From assembly GCF_001659605.2 (NCBI RefSeq), contig NC_035176.2, positions 28,638,716-28,702,715 on the forward strand: a stretch of DNA of 64,000 nucleotides. Reading direction: 5' to 3'. Below are positions 35,955 to 48,459 of the stretch, one piece after another. How positions within the stretch are numbered: position 1 is the stretch's first letter; each line of letters opens with the position of its first letter. The DNA comes from Manihot esculenta (taxonomy: Eukaryota > Streptophyta > Magnoliopsida > Malpighiales > Euphorbiaceae). Position numbers and translations under genes: made by a program. The notes under the pieces were generated by a model that saw nothing but the letters and a program-made list of their open reading frames with translations, had not been told where the DNA came from and made no database searches.

Positions 35955-38900
35955 ATGCCAAATTTGGCACACTTAAATTTTTTTTTTTTTACATACTTGA
36001 ATTTTTTTTACCTACATATTTGTATTTTACGTATAAATTAATTTTAAAGTTTTTTTTTTAAATAAATTTATTTTGATGTTAAAAATACAGCTCTACAAAG
36101 GTGTGGTCATGATTTTTTTTCTTTTTAAAAAAATTCATAGCGTTGATTTTGAATCTACTTAAACAAATTAAAATTATTTTATTTTGCTTATTTAATTAAA
36201 AATATAAAATATTTTAATTACAAAAAAGTAAAAATAAATAATATTATATTAATTAATAAAGGGAACCCTATCAATTAGTGGCGGCAATATAATGATAAGC
36301 TTGCTAATATATATATTTTTGGCTTGGGGGAATGAAAACCTTAAAATTAAAAATTCTCTCCCTACAGCCGCTACCGCTACCGCTATGAATTCTATATAGA
36401 TTTTCATTCTCACTCATGATTCATTCAGTTTTCAATTTCTGTCTACTATCAAAACGAGAAGCTCCCACTATCAAATCCAATCAAGTACGTTTAAAATTAC
36501 AAAAGCCTTAAAATTAATGTTTCATTGTAATTGTTCTAGGTTAAACACGTGAAAGGCATCTGATATTTACTTTTCATTCGTTTTTCATCTGTTAAAAAGC
36601 TTTGATTCACTATTTTTATATTAATTTATCCTCTATGTGTAATATTCAATTTTTTCCATGAAGCAGAAGCAAATATCATGGCTCGACGATGCAAGTTACG
36701 GAAAGGGAATTCCATCAATATTAACTTGGAAAATGAGACTGAAAATAATGTTAACCAGAACTTTCAAGAAACTCAAGAGTTACACCAAAATCAGGCTTCA
36801 AATTTTCAAGGTAAATAATATTTATGTGATTTATCAATTTTAAGTTGTTTTCGTAAATAATTAGATGGCTAACTTCAATTTTTTTTTAGGGAATACTAGT
36901 CAGAAGACAATGAGGTATCATTATGAAGGCCATTTTATATTTTCACCAAATAGAATATATGAAAATGGTAGGTTCATGGAGAAACCTAATTTTGATGTTG
37001 ATTTCATCTCATTTTTTGATATATTGGATGACTTGAAAAAGAAGTGTGGATTTGATGTTATAAAAGGAGATAAATTTTATTACTTGAAGGCTGATAAAGC
37101 TCTTAGTGATCTTGATGCATTGATAGAGGTTAAAGATGATACAGATGTGAAAAATATGATGGATAGTTATAAGAAGTTCCCTTCGAAACCCATTGATATA
37201 TACACTCTATTTCGAGATTATGATATTTTACCAAATGGACTTGGTGACGAGCTACCCGCAGTTACCGTTGATCACACTTCTAATCAACTTCAAAATCCAA
37301 ATGCAACTACAGCAACAGGTTTACTCATTTAATTTTATTTAAATAATTGATTATGTTTACTTGTTCTATGTACAGAAATTCTTGTTATTATATGATTATT
37401 ATTTTACTTTTGTTTTGAAATAGGTTCCAATACAATTAAAAGAAAAACTAGAGGACCAACACGATGCTTGAAAATCACACAATTGGAGAATGGGCAAAAA
37501 TTGCCAGTAGAATTTGATGAAGATGATCAAGCTATTGGTGATAATACTACTGCATTTGTTTGGTTTTTAGGACAAACTATTAGAAGTGTGTCGTGTTGTC
37601 CATTGCAAGTGAAACAATGGAATAAGATTACCGATGATAAGCTCGACCACATGTGGTCTACCATATTGGTACGAAAATTTATATTAAATTACATCCATTA
37701 TAAAATGATTATAATTTTTTTAGTTCTATTAAGTATCATAATCTTTGTTTCTTACTTCTTTGCTAAAAGGAAAAGTTCACTTTTGAGTATTCTGATGCAA
37801 GAAAGGGAGCAATTTTCGGTCATATGAATGCATTATATAGGTTTATAGGCATAAGTTGAAGAAGAAGTATTTTGATTCAAAGGCAACTTATTCACTTCGT
37901 CTCCGAAACAAACCTAAGGATATGGATGTAAAAGATTGGAAGTATTTGGTTAATCTTTGGACAGAAAATGCATTTCAGGTATTAAAAATTCGTGTAAAAT
38001 TTAATAATTTATTTTATATGAATTCAGTTTCTGTTAGCTAACATAAATTCTGAAAATTTTTCATTGTTTTTCTTTAGGAGAGAAGCAACAAAAATAAGGC
38101 AAATAGATGCAAGCGTTCTATGCCGCCATACACGGGGACAAAAAGCTTTGCTCGGCTGAGAGATCATATGGTATGAGTTTGTTTTTATTTTATTAGTATT
38201 ATAGTATTTTTTATTAATTAAATGATACATAAATAATCCCTTTTTACTGTTATCGTTTTATGGACTATGGCTAGAAAGAAACAAAATAGTATTTGATAAT
38301 TCTAGTTTAGAGCTTGAGAAAGTTTATGATTTGATCTTTTATGGATCTTTTGTTTGGTTTAAGATGTGCCTAGTTTTCCTTATTTCTTAATCCAAATTCT
38401 TTTTAGTAGCTCAACAAGTCAACCTGTAATGGTATAAACTAGCTGCTTGTTGTTATTCTTTGTATTCTGCTATAACTCTCAAAGTTCTAATAAAAGCTAT
38501 TTTTATAAAAAAATAATAATAATAATAATGCCTTTTGAAGTTCATATGATTGTTAGAACTTTTTGATATGCCATTTACTATTTTTGTATAAATGCCTAAT
38601 TAGACTCAGACTACCGTTATTAACCTTCATTTCCCACATTAAAACAAATCCCCTTTTTCTTTATGCTCATTAAAGTTAAACATGGCAATTTTTTAGTAGT
38701 ATTAGATTAGACAGCAAACACCATTAATAACTCACTCATTTAATGGTGGAATTTGACCATGTTTAATATTCTAAATATAGGAATGAATTATGATTGGTCA
38801 ACCCTATGAGCATCCAAACTTGTAGAGTAAATAATAATCAATAGTATTATGAATTTTAACGCTTGAATTGATATCATTAGCTGTAAAAATGTTAGCTCTT

Positions 38901-41470
38901 TTATACAAGTTTTGTTTATCTGCAGCATATTTGTAGTTAAGTCAATTGACTCTTTTACGAAAAGTTTGGTTTTGCTTGAACTCAAATTTTTATTGATATA
39001 GATCTATGATAAACTAACACTAATTGTTATATTTATTTGAACAGAAGAAAAAAAATGGAAAAACACCTTCTCGCTTAGAGCTTTTTCTTGAATCCAGAAA
39101 GAGAAAGCAATGCAAAGAAATTGATCCAATATCACAAGAAGCCATTGTAATACTTTTTACATATGTTTTATTTATTTGTTATGTATTTTATGCTATATTT
39201 TGATTTTTTTAATATCAATAAATATAAATATTTCTATAGGAAAAGTTTCAGCATCTAAAGAAACAACGAGAAGGACAAATTTCACTGGATGATGATGCTA
39301 TATTTGCTGATGTACTTGGGCAAAAAAAAAAGGTTATGTACGTGCTTATGGTCCTGGAACAAATGTCACGGAATATTTTGGTACTAGACCTACAAAGATA
39401 GAACTACTTAGACAACTTGATACTTCAAGAAGAGAAGCAAACGAGCGTGTCCAATAAATTCAAAAAGAAGCAAGTGAACAAGTATGTAATACCCGGCTCG
39501 TTCAGGCATCGGAATTCCTACCGTTCGGTGGAATCGCGGATGTCGGAGTCGTGTTGCGGGGTTTTCTCAAGGTTTTCTACCATGTTTTTGTAAGTGTTTT
39601 ATGGTTTTGAAAGGCAAGGGAATGAGTTTTGAAGAGAAAAGACCAAGGAGGCAGAATGCAGGTTCGGCCGCCGAAGGTCATGTTCGGCCGCCGAAAGTGC
39701 TATAGGTTCGGCTTCCGAAACTTCACGTTAGGCCGCCGAACGTTGCATGGTTTTGCATGCAGTTTCGGCAGCCGAAGGAAGGGCGGTTGGCCACCTATTT
39801 AAGCCCCGTTGACTGGCCATGGAGGGTGCTGGAAGCTCTCTTTGTGGTCAAGGTGGGGTTTAGGTTCTCCTTGGATGTTTTCATGATGTTTTCCTCCAAA
39901 TGGCAAGGTTTTCATGAGTTTTCACTTGGGTTTGAAGGTTTTGAGTAAAAAGAGGAAGTTGTGGAGCTTGAAGCTTGAGGAGCTTGGTTTCTCCATGGTT
40001 TGAAGCTAGGATCACACCAGCCAAGAGGTAAGTGTTGATCCTTATGTTTTATAGTGTTTTCAGCAAGTTTTATGGAGGGAAAGGGAAGAGTTGCATGGTG
40101 AGGTGTAAAAGGAGGTTTTTGAGGGTTTTTATGCATGAGTATGTTGCTGTGTTATGGGTGTTGTTTGTTGGGGTTTTTAGGTAGTTTTGGACCCCTTTGT
40201 GCATATATTTGCGTATATGCTTGTTATGTGTGTTGAGATGCATGTTGAGTGAGGTTTGGGGGAAGTTGAGTATGAGGTGAGCGAGGTTCTGCCTAACTGG
40301 AGAACCCAGCTTCGGCCGCCGAAAGAGGGTTCGGCCGCCGAATGTGGTAAGGAGGTGGTTTCGGCTGCCTCAACCTGCCCCCGAAGGATTGGACTTTCGT
40401 CTCTGGAGGGGAGGTTCGGCCGCCGAAGGTGCCGCCGAAGGTTGGAGACTTTCGTCTCTGGAGTATGGTTTGGCCCCCGAAGCTTACCCCCGAAGGCTTC
40501 GGCCGCCGAAAGTAGGCGAGTTTCGTCTCTGGAGAGGACATTCGGCCGCCGAACCTGCTGCCAAACGTGTCCTGCCCAGCCTTCTTTTGCATGCTTTGAA
40601 TGATTGTTCTAGGATCTTTTAGGGGGTTTTTGGGAAGGTGTGTAGGGAGTTGTGTTAGAGTTATGTGAGCATTGTGTGACACCTCATTCGAGTCCATTTG
40701 TGTAGGATTGGACCCGACAGTTCAGGGAGGTTGTCAGGATTAGCAGTTGCAGAGTCAGTACAGTTTCTGCCAGAGGAGCAGAGGTGAGTAGAACTAAACA
40801 TAATATTTTATAATAAAATAACAGAATGTTTGAGCATAGTTCATGCATCATGGATGCCATGATATGTATTAGGGTGATTGCATTAGAATCACGAAGATGG
40901 TGCATTGCATTATCATTGTTTATGCGGATTGGACCAAGGCGACATCAATAGCCCGTCGAGGGAGTTTTGAGGTCATGTCTAATCCAAGATATGGACTAGT
41001 TGTGTTGTGATGCATTTCATGACCGAGTGTATTTAATGAACTGTTTTTCAGTGTTTCTACTCACTGGGCTCTTGTAGCTCACCCCATTCCCTTAACCCCA
41101 GTTTTGCAGGGCCAGAGTTCAGCAGAGTGAGCTATGGGAGAGCAGAGGTTAAGCATGGATTGCCGTGTTTGGCTGTAATAGCATAGCTAGGTTTTGATAG
41201 AGTAGTATGTGGCATGTATATGTATAGAAGAAGCTTGATATTTAGGCAAGATGATGTAAAGATTAAGGATGATATGATATGTTATGTATATGTTTAGTAT
41301 AGTTGTGGACATGATGTATGGACATACTGTGTATACAGGTTATGCATGGAAAGAGCTTGTGGTAAAGAGATAGAGTATAATGAGATAATGTCTAGAGTTG
41401 TGCTTTGCCTAGTGTGTGTTGAATCCCTTGTATATGCATGTATCCTGTTTTTAGTTTCTTGATGAGAAAT

Positions 41471-42892
41471 TGATAAGCGGTTGTCGAAGCCGTCAAAAAT
41501 AAACCTATTAAACAATCAACAATTAACTTGTAGATAGTGGCAATAGGGTCGAACCACAGGGATTTGACACTACGGATTTTCCTATTAATGACTTGGACAA
41601 ATAAATAACAAGTAATTAAAAGAGGGGGGTTTGATTTGATGAATTAATATTAAATAGCAAGAGAAAGCAATAATTTAAAGATGAGTAAATCAATAAGAGA
41701 AAAGTTTCTAGTTGAAGTATGGATCTATTTCAGATTGTTTAGAATTGATCATTGATTCTTTAATACTCCTATTTATCTCAATAAATTAGTTTAGGATGTG
41801 GAAGACGCTTCTCACAATCCAAATTCCTCCTTAGTTCTAGTTTGATTAGGAAACGTTCGCTAATCAAACACTAGTTAACAAGTTGCCAAGGAACGTCCTT
41901 GGGGCCTTTGGCATCGAACAACTGTTAACTGCATTAAGACTTAGAGAAACCTAATTCTAACTTTGCCAACCGCGTGGTCAAGTTTAGATTATGCAACTTG
42001 ATTAAATGTGTGTTTAAATAATCTAAGCAATTACGGACCTAAACTATTCAAACAATTGTTACTCAAGCAATTAAAAGCAATAGGCCTAAATTGATTCAAA
42101 AAGCAAAGCAACAATTATAGAAGGATCAAATTGCATAAATATTGAAAATAAATAGAAGTTTAACAATGGAGATTTAAATCTCCCAATTCATCACAAATCT
42201 GAATTTTCCAACTTCAACTAGAAAAGAAAGTGTTTAGCCACTCATGGTGGACAAAAATACACAAAAGAAAAGAAGAAGAAAAGAAGGAGACAAGCTGCTG
42301 TGTTTTCTGCAGAATTGCTGAAGATGAGATGATCCTTTGCTGGTTTGGATGCTGCCCTTATATAGCTGGAGAATCCCAATTCCAATTTGATTAGGGTTTT
42401 GAAATCTCAATTTGATTTGGTCTTCTTTGTAGTCTTTGATTCCTCTTTGGATTTTGTATTTGATTGAGAATGGAACTCTCTAAGTGAAGGGCGTGGCTCT
42501 TGGGACTGATCTTGTGGTGTTTGAAGTGGACTTGGACTTCTTTTCTTTGAATTTGGATTTTCTGCTCTTTTCCCGCCTCTGCTCTCAAGGTGATTTGGGC
42601 AGTTTCTGCGAGTGATTTGGGCAAATCACTTGCCCAATTTGCCCCAATCGCTTCCTGGGGTTCAGTTCAGTTTCTGTCTTTGTCTCTGCGAGTGATTTGG
42701 CCAGTTTCTGCGAGTGATTTGGGCAAATCACTTTGACCCAATCACTTTTCCAGCTTTTTCTTCACTTTTTCTCCAACTTTCCAATTTCTTCCTTTTCTGC
42801 AAAAACATGACAAAAACACAAATTAAGCTAGAAAAATGTGTAAATAAACAGTAATAAATATAATAAAAATGTGGCTAAATTATGCTTGATCA
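41471..42892 (-). repeat. Athila B LTR, left (3' in element sense)
   Basis: 1,422 bp, TGATAAGCGG… to …GCTTGATCA on the plus strand. It lacks 13 bp near 42580 that the right LTR has. It is followed at 42893 by the polypurine tract complement (aaatacccccacacct). Confidence 0.94.
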
Positions 42893-44520
42893 AATACCCC
42901 CACACCTAGCTTTTTGCTTGTCCTCAAGCAACAAATAACTTAGTCAATCAAGCTCCTTTTTCTTTTGAGCCTAAGTACCACTTAATCAGCCCCCCTAGAC
43001 TCCTAAGCTGAAGTATCACAGTATAGAATACATGCACCAAGGTCATCCTCTCCTTTCCTTGTTTCCTTTCACCTACCATGGTCAAGAGAAAGGTTTTTGA
43101 CTCAATCATGCTTATTCTTTTATGTTAGGTTTAATGCAACCCCTAGGAGTGACTTGCCACCTTTTCTTTTCTCTTTCTCCCTTTTTTTTTATTTTATTTT
43201 ATTTTTATTTTTATTTTCAGAAGCACCTATTCTTATCCTTGCCTGAAAAAGTCACTAACCTTTTTACGCGATTGTGTACATGGGTGATACACCCCCGGTT
43301 ACTCAGTTAGTCACTTGTTCAAGTGGCTACTAGCTCTGTTCATAGTCTAGACTATCGAAACTTATTTTTGCTTGAAAAAGTCACTAGCCTTTTTACGCGA
43401 TTGTGTACATGGGTGATACACCCCCGGTTACTCAGTCAGTCACTTCTCCAAGTGGCTATTAGGCTCAGTTCATAGTCTTAGACCATTGGAACAGGTTTAT
43501 GATTTGTGCGTTGTGCTGGTTTTTCATGATAGTTTGGGCAAATCAGCTCATAGGGAGTTACACTAACTTTGTGTTTGCATGTATTTGTATTTTTATTTCC
43601 CTTGACCTTGGCAATTTTAAGGATTCAATTCAAGAAAAGAACTTCCAAAGTGAAGGTAGCACACTATAATTGATTCAATTTAGGCTTAAAGGGGTGGAAA
43701 ATCAATGGGGTCATGAGATAGGAAGCTCTTTTAATCTTGTTATCTGTGCTAAGTAGAGCAAAAGCTAAGTCAAAATTCTATGTGTGTGTGTGCAAAAAGT
43801 GAAAAATGTGTGAAAAAATTTTGGTGTGTGTTTATGGGGCAAAAAGAAACAAAAAGAAAGCAAAGGATAATGTAAATAATGCAAAAATAACCTAACAGTA
43901 CCCCACACCTACTGCAAACATTGTCCTCAATGTGTAAACATATATATAAAAAATTTAAGAAGGAAAGGGAAAGGGACTTCCTGGCCTGGGGGTGATTTGG
44001 CCAGTGATTTGGGCAAATCACTTGGCCAAATCACTGTCTGTGATGGTCTGTGGGCAGGAAGTGGTCCACCAGCAGTTGCAACAGGTGCTGTATATGGTGC
44101 ATTATGTCCTCAATTCTGTTAAGGCGAGCCTCTATTGTCTGGTTTGGGGCTTCTTCTTCTGGGGCCTGATTTGCTTCCTGCTGGGGTGCCACTGGAGGTG
44201 GTTCCTCTGCTGGTTTATTTGCTGCCACTTCTGTTGGTTCTTCTGATGATGTGCTGATTTGGCGATTTGGCCTGGTGATTTGGTCAAATCATCTGGGCAT
44301 ATCGCCTCTTTGGTGCAGCTGCCTTGTTGATCTTGATCTTCCTGAGATGAACCCTGTCGATTTGGCCTATCGATTTGGGCATATCACCTGCCCCAATCAC
44401 TTGTAACTATGCTACAGTCAGATGATCTGCCCCAGTGATTTGGGCAAATCACCCCGGTGATTTGGGCAAATCACCACATCTGGGCTGCCTCCCAGTAGCG
44501 CCCTTGTTTAAAGTCGCGGG
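42893..44520 (-). other. Athila B 3' region with remnant of ATHILA ORF
   Basis: Noncoding sequence parallel to 12735-13888 in element A, with the same 129-bp tandem pair (43245, 43374). At 44228-44031 (minus) a frame encodes only the C-terminal coiled-coil of the ATHILA ORF (ARLNRIEDIMHHI…FLPTDHHRQ), showing that the rest of that ORF was deleted. Palindromes gtgatttgggcaaatcac cluster at 43990-44035 and 44265-44475. Confidence 0.7.
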
Positions 44521-44544
44521 CTGGACTTTTCTGACTTGAAAGGC

Positions 44545-46973
44545 TCAAGTAATGGGGGGAGGGAAAAGGATCCCAACAGAATTAAGTAAGAAGTGCAGCA
44601 CACCTTTCATTTTGGTTATAACCCATCCTATTTCTTTCATGTACTCATGAAATAACATGATTAATTTCTCCTCTTTCAAGTGAGGTGTGCCTCTAGCCCC
44701 TATGTTTGAAATTTTGAGGTGATTGGGCAGCACTTTGAACTCCAATTCATATTTCTCCATAAAAGGTGGCTGCAATCTGGTACTGAACTTGGGCAAATCG
44801 AATTCTGCTTGCACTGATGATTTGGACAAATCAAAATCTGTCTGCATTGTTGATTTGATTTTTGCCTGTTCAAGTGATTTGGGCAAATCAGATTCTATCT
44901 GTACAAGTGATTTGGGCAAATCACCTCTGGACCAGTCTGTGCAGCATGCTGTCTCTTCCGTTTCTTTCAAATTTTTCCTGTTTTCCTCATCTTCCTGGTT
45001 GGTGTCCCTTGGTATTTGTTTGATAACATCAAGTAGGGGAATGTTGATTTCCACCTTGCGAAATGTTTCAAGTATTTCTTTCTCCTCTTTTTCTTTTTGG
45101 GACCTTGCAAATCTCTTTGGAAAGGGAGGAGGTACCTTGAATTTGTCTGCTGGTTGCTGTTTCTGCCCTTGACTGGGTTCTGCCTGATCTAGTGATTTGG
45201 GCAAATCGTTTGGTGATTTAGGCAAATCACTTTCTGTCAAGTCTGTCTGCTCACTGATTTGGGCAGATTGTCTGGGTGATTTGGGCAAATCACTGCCCTG
45301 ATCACTTTCTGGCAGATTTTCTTCCATGGCCTGTTTCTTCAATTTCTCAACTTTGCTATCTTGCAGCTCTTTTCCACTCCTCAATGTGATGGCACTAACA
45401 TTTTGTCTTGGATTTATCTCAGTTTGGGAGGGTAGCTTCCCTTGAGACTCCAATTTGCTCATTGAAGAGGCCATTTGACTCACTTGTCTCTCAAGACTTT
45501 GCACAGTATTTGCTAAATTCTGCACAATCTCTTCAAGAGGTGCATTGGGATTCTGAGGTGCAGTTTGAGCTTGGTTCCTTTGCTGGTAGCTTGGATATTG
45601 ATTGGCCCTTGCATAACTTCTTTGCCCATTAAATCCTCCTACTTGTTGGTCCTCTTCTTGAAGGGAGGGACATAGGTCAGTAGGGTGGCTCAAGTTTGCA
45701 CATATTCCACATGGTTTGGGCTGCTGAATCTGCTGGATTTGTTGGGCTTGACCCACAACAAGGCTGCGGACAGCATTAGTGAGATCAGAAATTTGGGATG
45801 CTAAAGTGGATGTACTCACCTCATTCACCCTTCTTGGTGGCTGTTCTTGGTCTCCAAATTGCTGTGAGGCTGCTGCCATGGTGGAAATTAAATCCCTTAT
45901 GGCTTGAGGTGACTTGTCTTCAATTGATCCTCCACATGCTGCGTCTATGAACTTTCTTTCCGAAGGTAGCAAACCTCCATAGAAGTATTCAATGAGTGAC
46001 TTATCAGAGATGTCATGTTGAGGGCAGCTTGTGCACAATCGATTGAATCTTTCCCAATATTCATATAGCTCTTCATAATCCTTTTGCTTGATGCAACTAA
46101 TCTCTCTTCTGATGCCAATAGCTTTTGAGGTTGGGAAGTATTTTCTCAAGAAGACTCTCACCATCCCATCCCATGAAGTGATGGATCCAGGTGGTAAATA
46201 GAACAACCATTCTTTGGCAAAATCATTAAGAGAAAAGGGAAAAGCTCTTAATTTAACATGCTCTTCGGAAATACCTTGAGGCCGCATTGTTGAGCACACA
46301 ATGTGAAATTCTTTGAGGTGCTTGTGTGGATCCTCATTTTTAAGACCTTTGAATTTTGGAAGAAGATGAATTAATCCGATTTTGAGCTCAAAAGGGGCTG
46401 CCAAAGGTGGGTAAGTGATGCACCATAGTGCTTGATCATCCAAGGGTGTTGCTAATTCACGAAGAGTTCTTTCTTGTGCCATTGGAGCTCTTGCCTCAAC
46501 ATTTTTAGCTTCAAATTCAGCAAGGACAGCAGCTGGTTCAAGAGTAGTTGCTGCTGCATTTTCTGCCTCTTCAGGTGTTGTTGTGGCTGTCTTTATAGCA
46601 GCTCGTTCAGCTACTATTTTAAGGGCTGGTTCTGGGATTTTGTTGGCAAAAATTTCTAGTTTTTGGGCTGGTTTTGGTGCAATTTTAGGGGCTGGTTCTG
46701 AGTGCAGCAGCTTGTGCAGCAATAGATTCAAAAAGTGCAGCATGTACAGCAGTTTCAACAATTGGTTCAGCAACTTTATTCAGCAGGTGCAGCAGCGGGT
46801 TCCTCAGTAACTTGTGCAGCAGATTGAATGGTGGACACCAGTTTTGTTTCCGATGCTGATGCAGATGGTTTTAAGGCTTGGTTCCTCAAGTTTGCTTGCT
46901 TTCTCAAGCTCTTGGCAATACGTTCAATTTCTGGATCGTAAAGAAGAGCTTCTTTACGATCAGCCCTGGTCAT
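44545..46973 (-). pseudogene. Athila gag, two frameshifts, fused to pol remnants
   Basis: Gag starts at 46973 (MTRADRKEALLYDPEIERIA), and the first frame ends near 46776. The main frame (46773-44545, 742 codons) is in another phase; the reading frame passes through a third phase between about 46776 and 46705, so two indels are needed. In the main frame there is a Retrotrans_gag domain (about 130-300), a zinc knuckle CGICANLSHPTDLC (355-368), a coiled coil (about 415-445) and several DLPKS units (495-665). After IKQIPR (about 586) the protease is missing; the pre-RT linker (about 680-725) then runs into a pol C-terminus-like end (ILFPPPIT). The family normally makes capsid from this region. 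The frameshifts make this copy doubtful as a protein source. Confidence 0.85.
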
Positions 46974-47000
46974 AAAAGGAAAATACGTTAGTTAGATCAA

Positions 47001-47019
47001 ATCCCCGGCAACGGCGCCA
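47001..47019 (-). promoter_or_regulatory. Primer binding site, tRNA-Asp type
   Basis: The minus strand reads TGGCGCCGTTGCCGGGGAT, five bases from the LTR end. Athila and Calypso elements use such a site, complementary to a tRNA-Asp 3' end as I recall. Its presence marks 47025-48459 as the true 5' LTR of element B; no such site survives in element A. Confidence 0.85.
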
Positions 47020-47024
47020 ATTTT

Positions 47025-48459
47025 TGATAAGCGGTTGTCGAAGCCGTCAAAAATAAACCTATTAAACAATCAACAATTAACTTGTAGATAGTGGCAATAG
47101 GGTCGAACCACAGGGATTTGACACTACGGATTTTCCTATTAATGACTTGGACAAATAAATAACAAGTAATTAAAAGAGGGGGGTTTGATTTGATGAATTA
47201 ATATTAAATAGCAAGAGAAAGCAATAATTTAAAGATGAGTAAATCAATAAGAGAAAAGTTTCTAGTTGAAGTATGGATCTATTTCAGATTGTTTAGAATT
47301 GATCATTGATTCTTTAATACTCCTATTTATCTCAATAAATTAGTTTAGGATGTGGAAGACGCTTCTCACAATCCAAATTCCTCCTTAGTTCTAGTTTGAT
47401 TAGGAAACGTTCGCTAATCAAACACTAGTTAACAAGTTGCCAAGGAACGTCCTTGGGGCCTTTGGCATCGAACAACTGTTAACTGCATTAAGACTTAGAG
47501 AAACCTAATTCTAACCTTGCCAACCGCGTGGTCAAGTTTAGATTATGCAACTTGATTAAATGTGTGTTTAAATAATCTAAGCAATTACGGACCTAAACTA
47601 TTCAAACAATTGTTACTCAAGCAATTAAAAGCAATAGGCCTAAATTGATTCAAAAAGCAAAGCAACAATTATAGAAGGATCAAATTGCATAAATATTGAA
47701 AATAAATAGAAGTTTAACAATGGAGATTTAAATCTCCCAATTCATCACAAATCTGAATTTTCCAACTTCAACTAGAAAAGAAAGTGTTTAGCCACTCATG
47801 GTGGACAAAAATACACAAAAGAAAAGAAGAAGAAAAGAAGGAGACAAGCTGCTGTGTTTTCTGCAGAATTGCTGAAGATGAGATGATCCTTTGCTGGTTT
47901 GGATGCTGCCCTTATATAGCTGGAGAATCCCAATTCCAATTTGATTAGGGTTTTGAAATCTCAATTTGATTTGGTCTTCTTTGTAGTCTTTGATTCCTCT
48001 TTGGATTTTGTATTTGATTGAGAATGGAACTCTCTAAGTGAAGGGCGTGGCTCTTGGGACTGATCTTGTGGTGTTTGAAGTGGACTTGGACTTCTTTTCT
48101 TTGAATTTGGATTTTCTGCTCTTTTCCCGCCTCTGCTGTCAACTTCTGCTGTCAAGGTGATTTGGGCAGTTTCTGCGAGTGATTTGGGCAAATCACTTGC
48201 CCAATTTGCCCCAATCGCTTCCTGGGGTTCAGTTCAGTTTCTGTCTTTGTCTCTGCGAGTGATTTGGCCAGTTTCTGCGAGTGATTTGGGCAAATCACTT
48301 TGACCCAATCACTTTTCCAGCTTTTTCTTCACTTTTTCTCCAACTTTCCAATTTCTTCCTTTTCTGCAAAAACATGACAAAAACACAAATTAAGCTAGAA
48401 AAATGTGTAAATAAACAGTAATAAATATAATAAAAATGTGGCTAAATTATGCTTGATCA
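47025..48459 (-). repeat. Athila B LTR, right (5' in element sense)
   Basis: 1,435 bp, with the same ends as the left LTR. It has an extra ctgctgtcaactt-type 13-bp segment near 48135 and palindromes at about 48155-48310. Confidence 0.94.

Larger units (their letters stand above)
41471..48459 (-). mobile_element. Athila element B, non-autonomous with gag only
   Basis: This is a 6,989-bp minus-oriented element with LTRs 41471-42892 and 47025-48459, a primer site, gag and a shortened 3' region. It is flanked by GAAAT at 41466-41470 and 48460-48464. The LTRs differ mainly by a 13-bp indel and very few substitutions, so it moved recently. Protease, RT, RNase H and integrase are absent; the gag frame joins directly to pre-RT linker and then to what looks like the pol C-terminus. 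The ATHILA ORF is reduced to its C-terminal coiled-coil end (44228-44031). It must have used pol proteins from another copy. Confidence 0.92.

Noticed and set aside
43122..43310. Small membrane-like ORF in Athila B
   Set aside because: The hydrophobic run is the translation of a T-rich tract; element A has no matching ORF.
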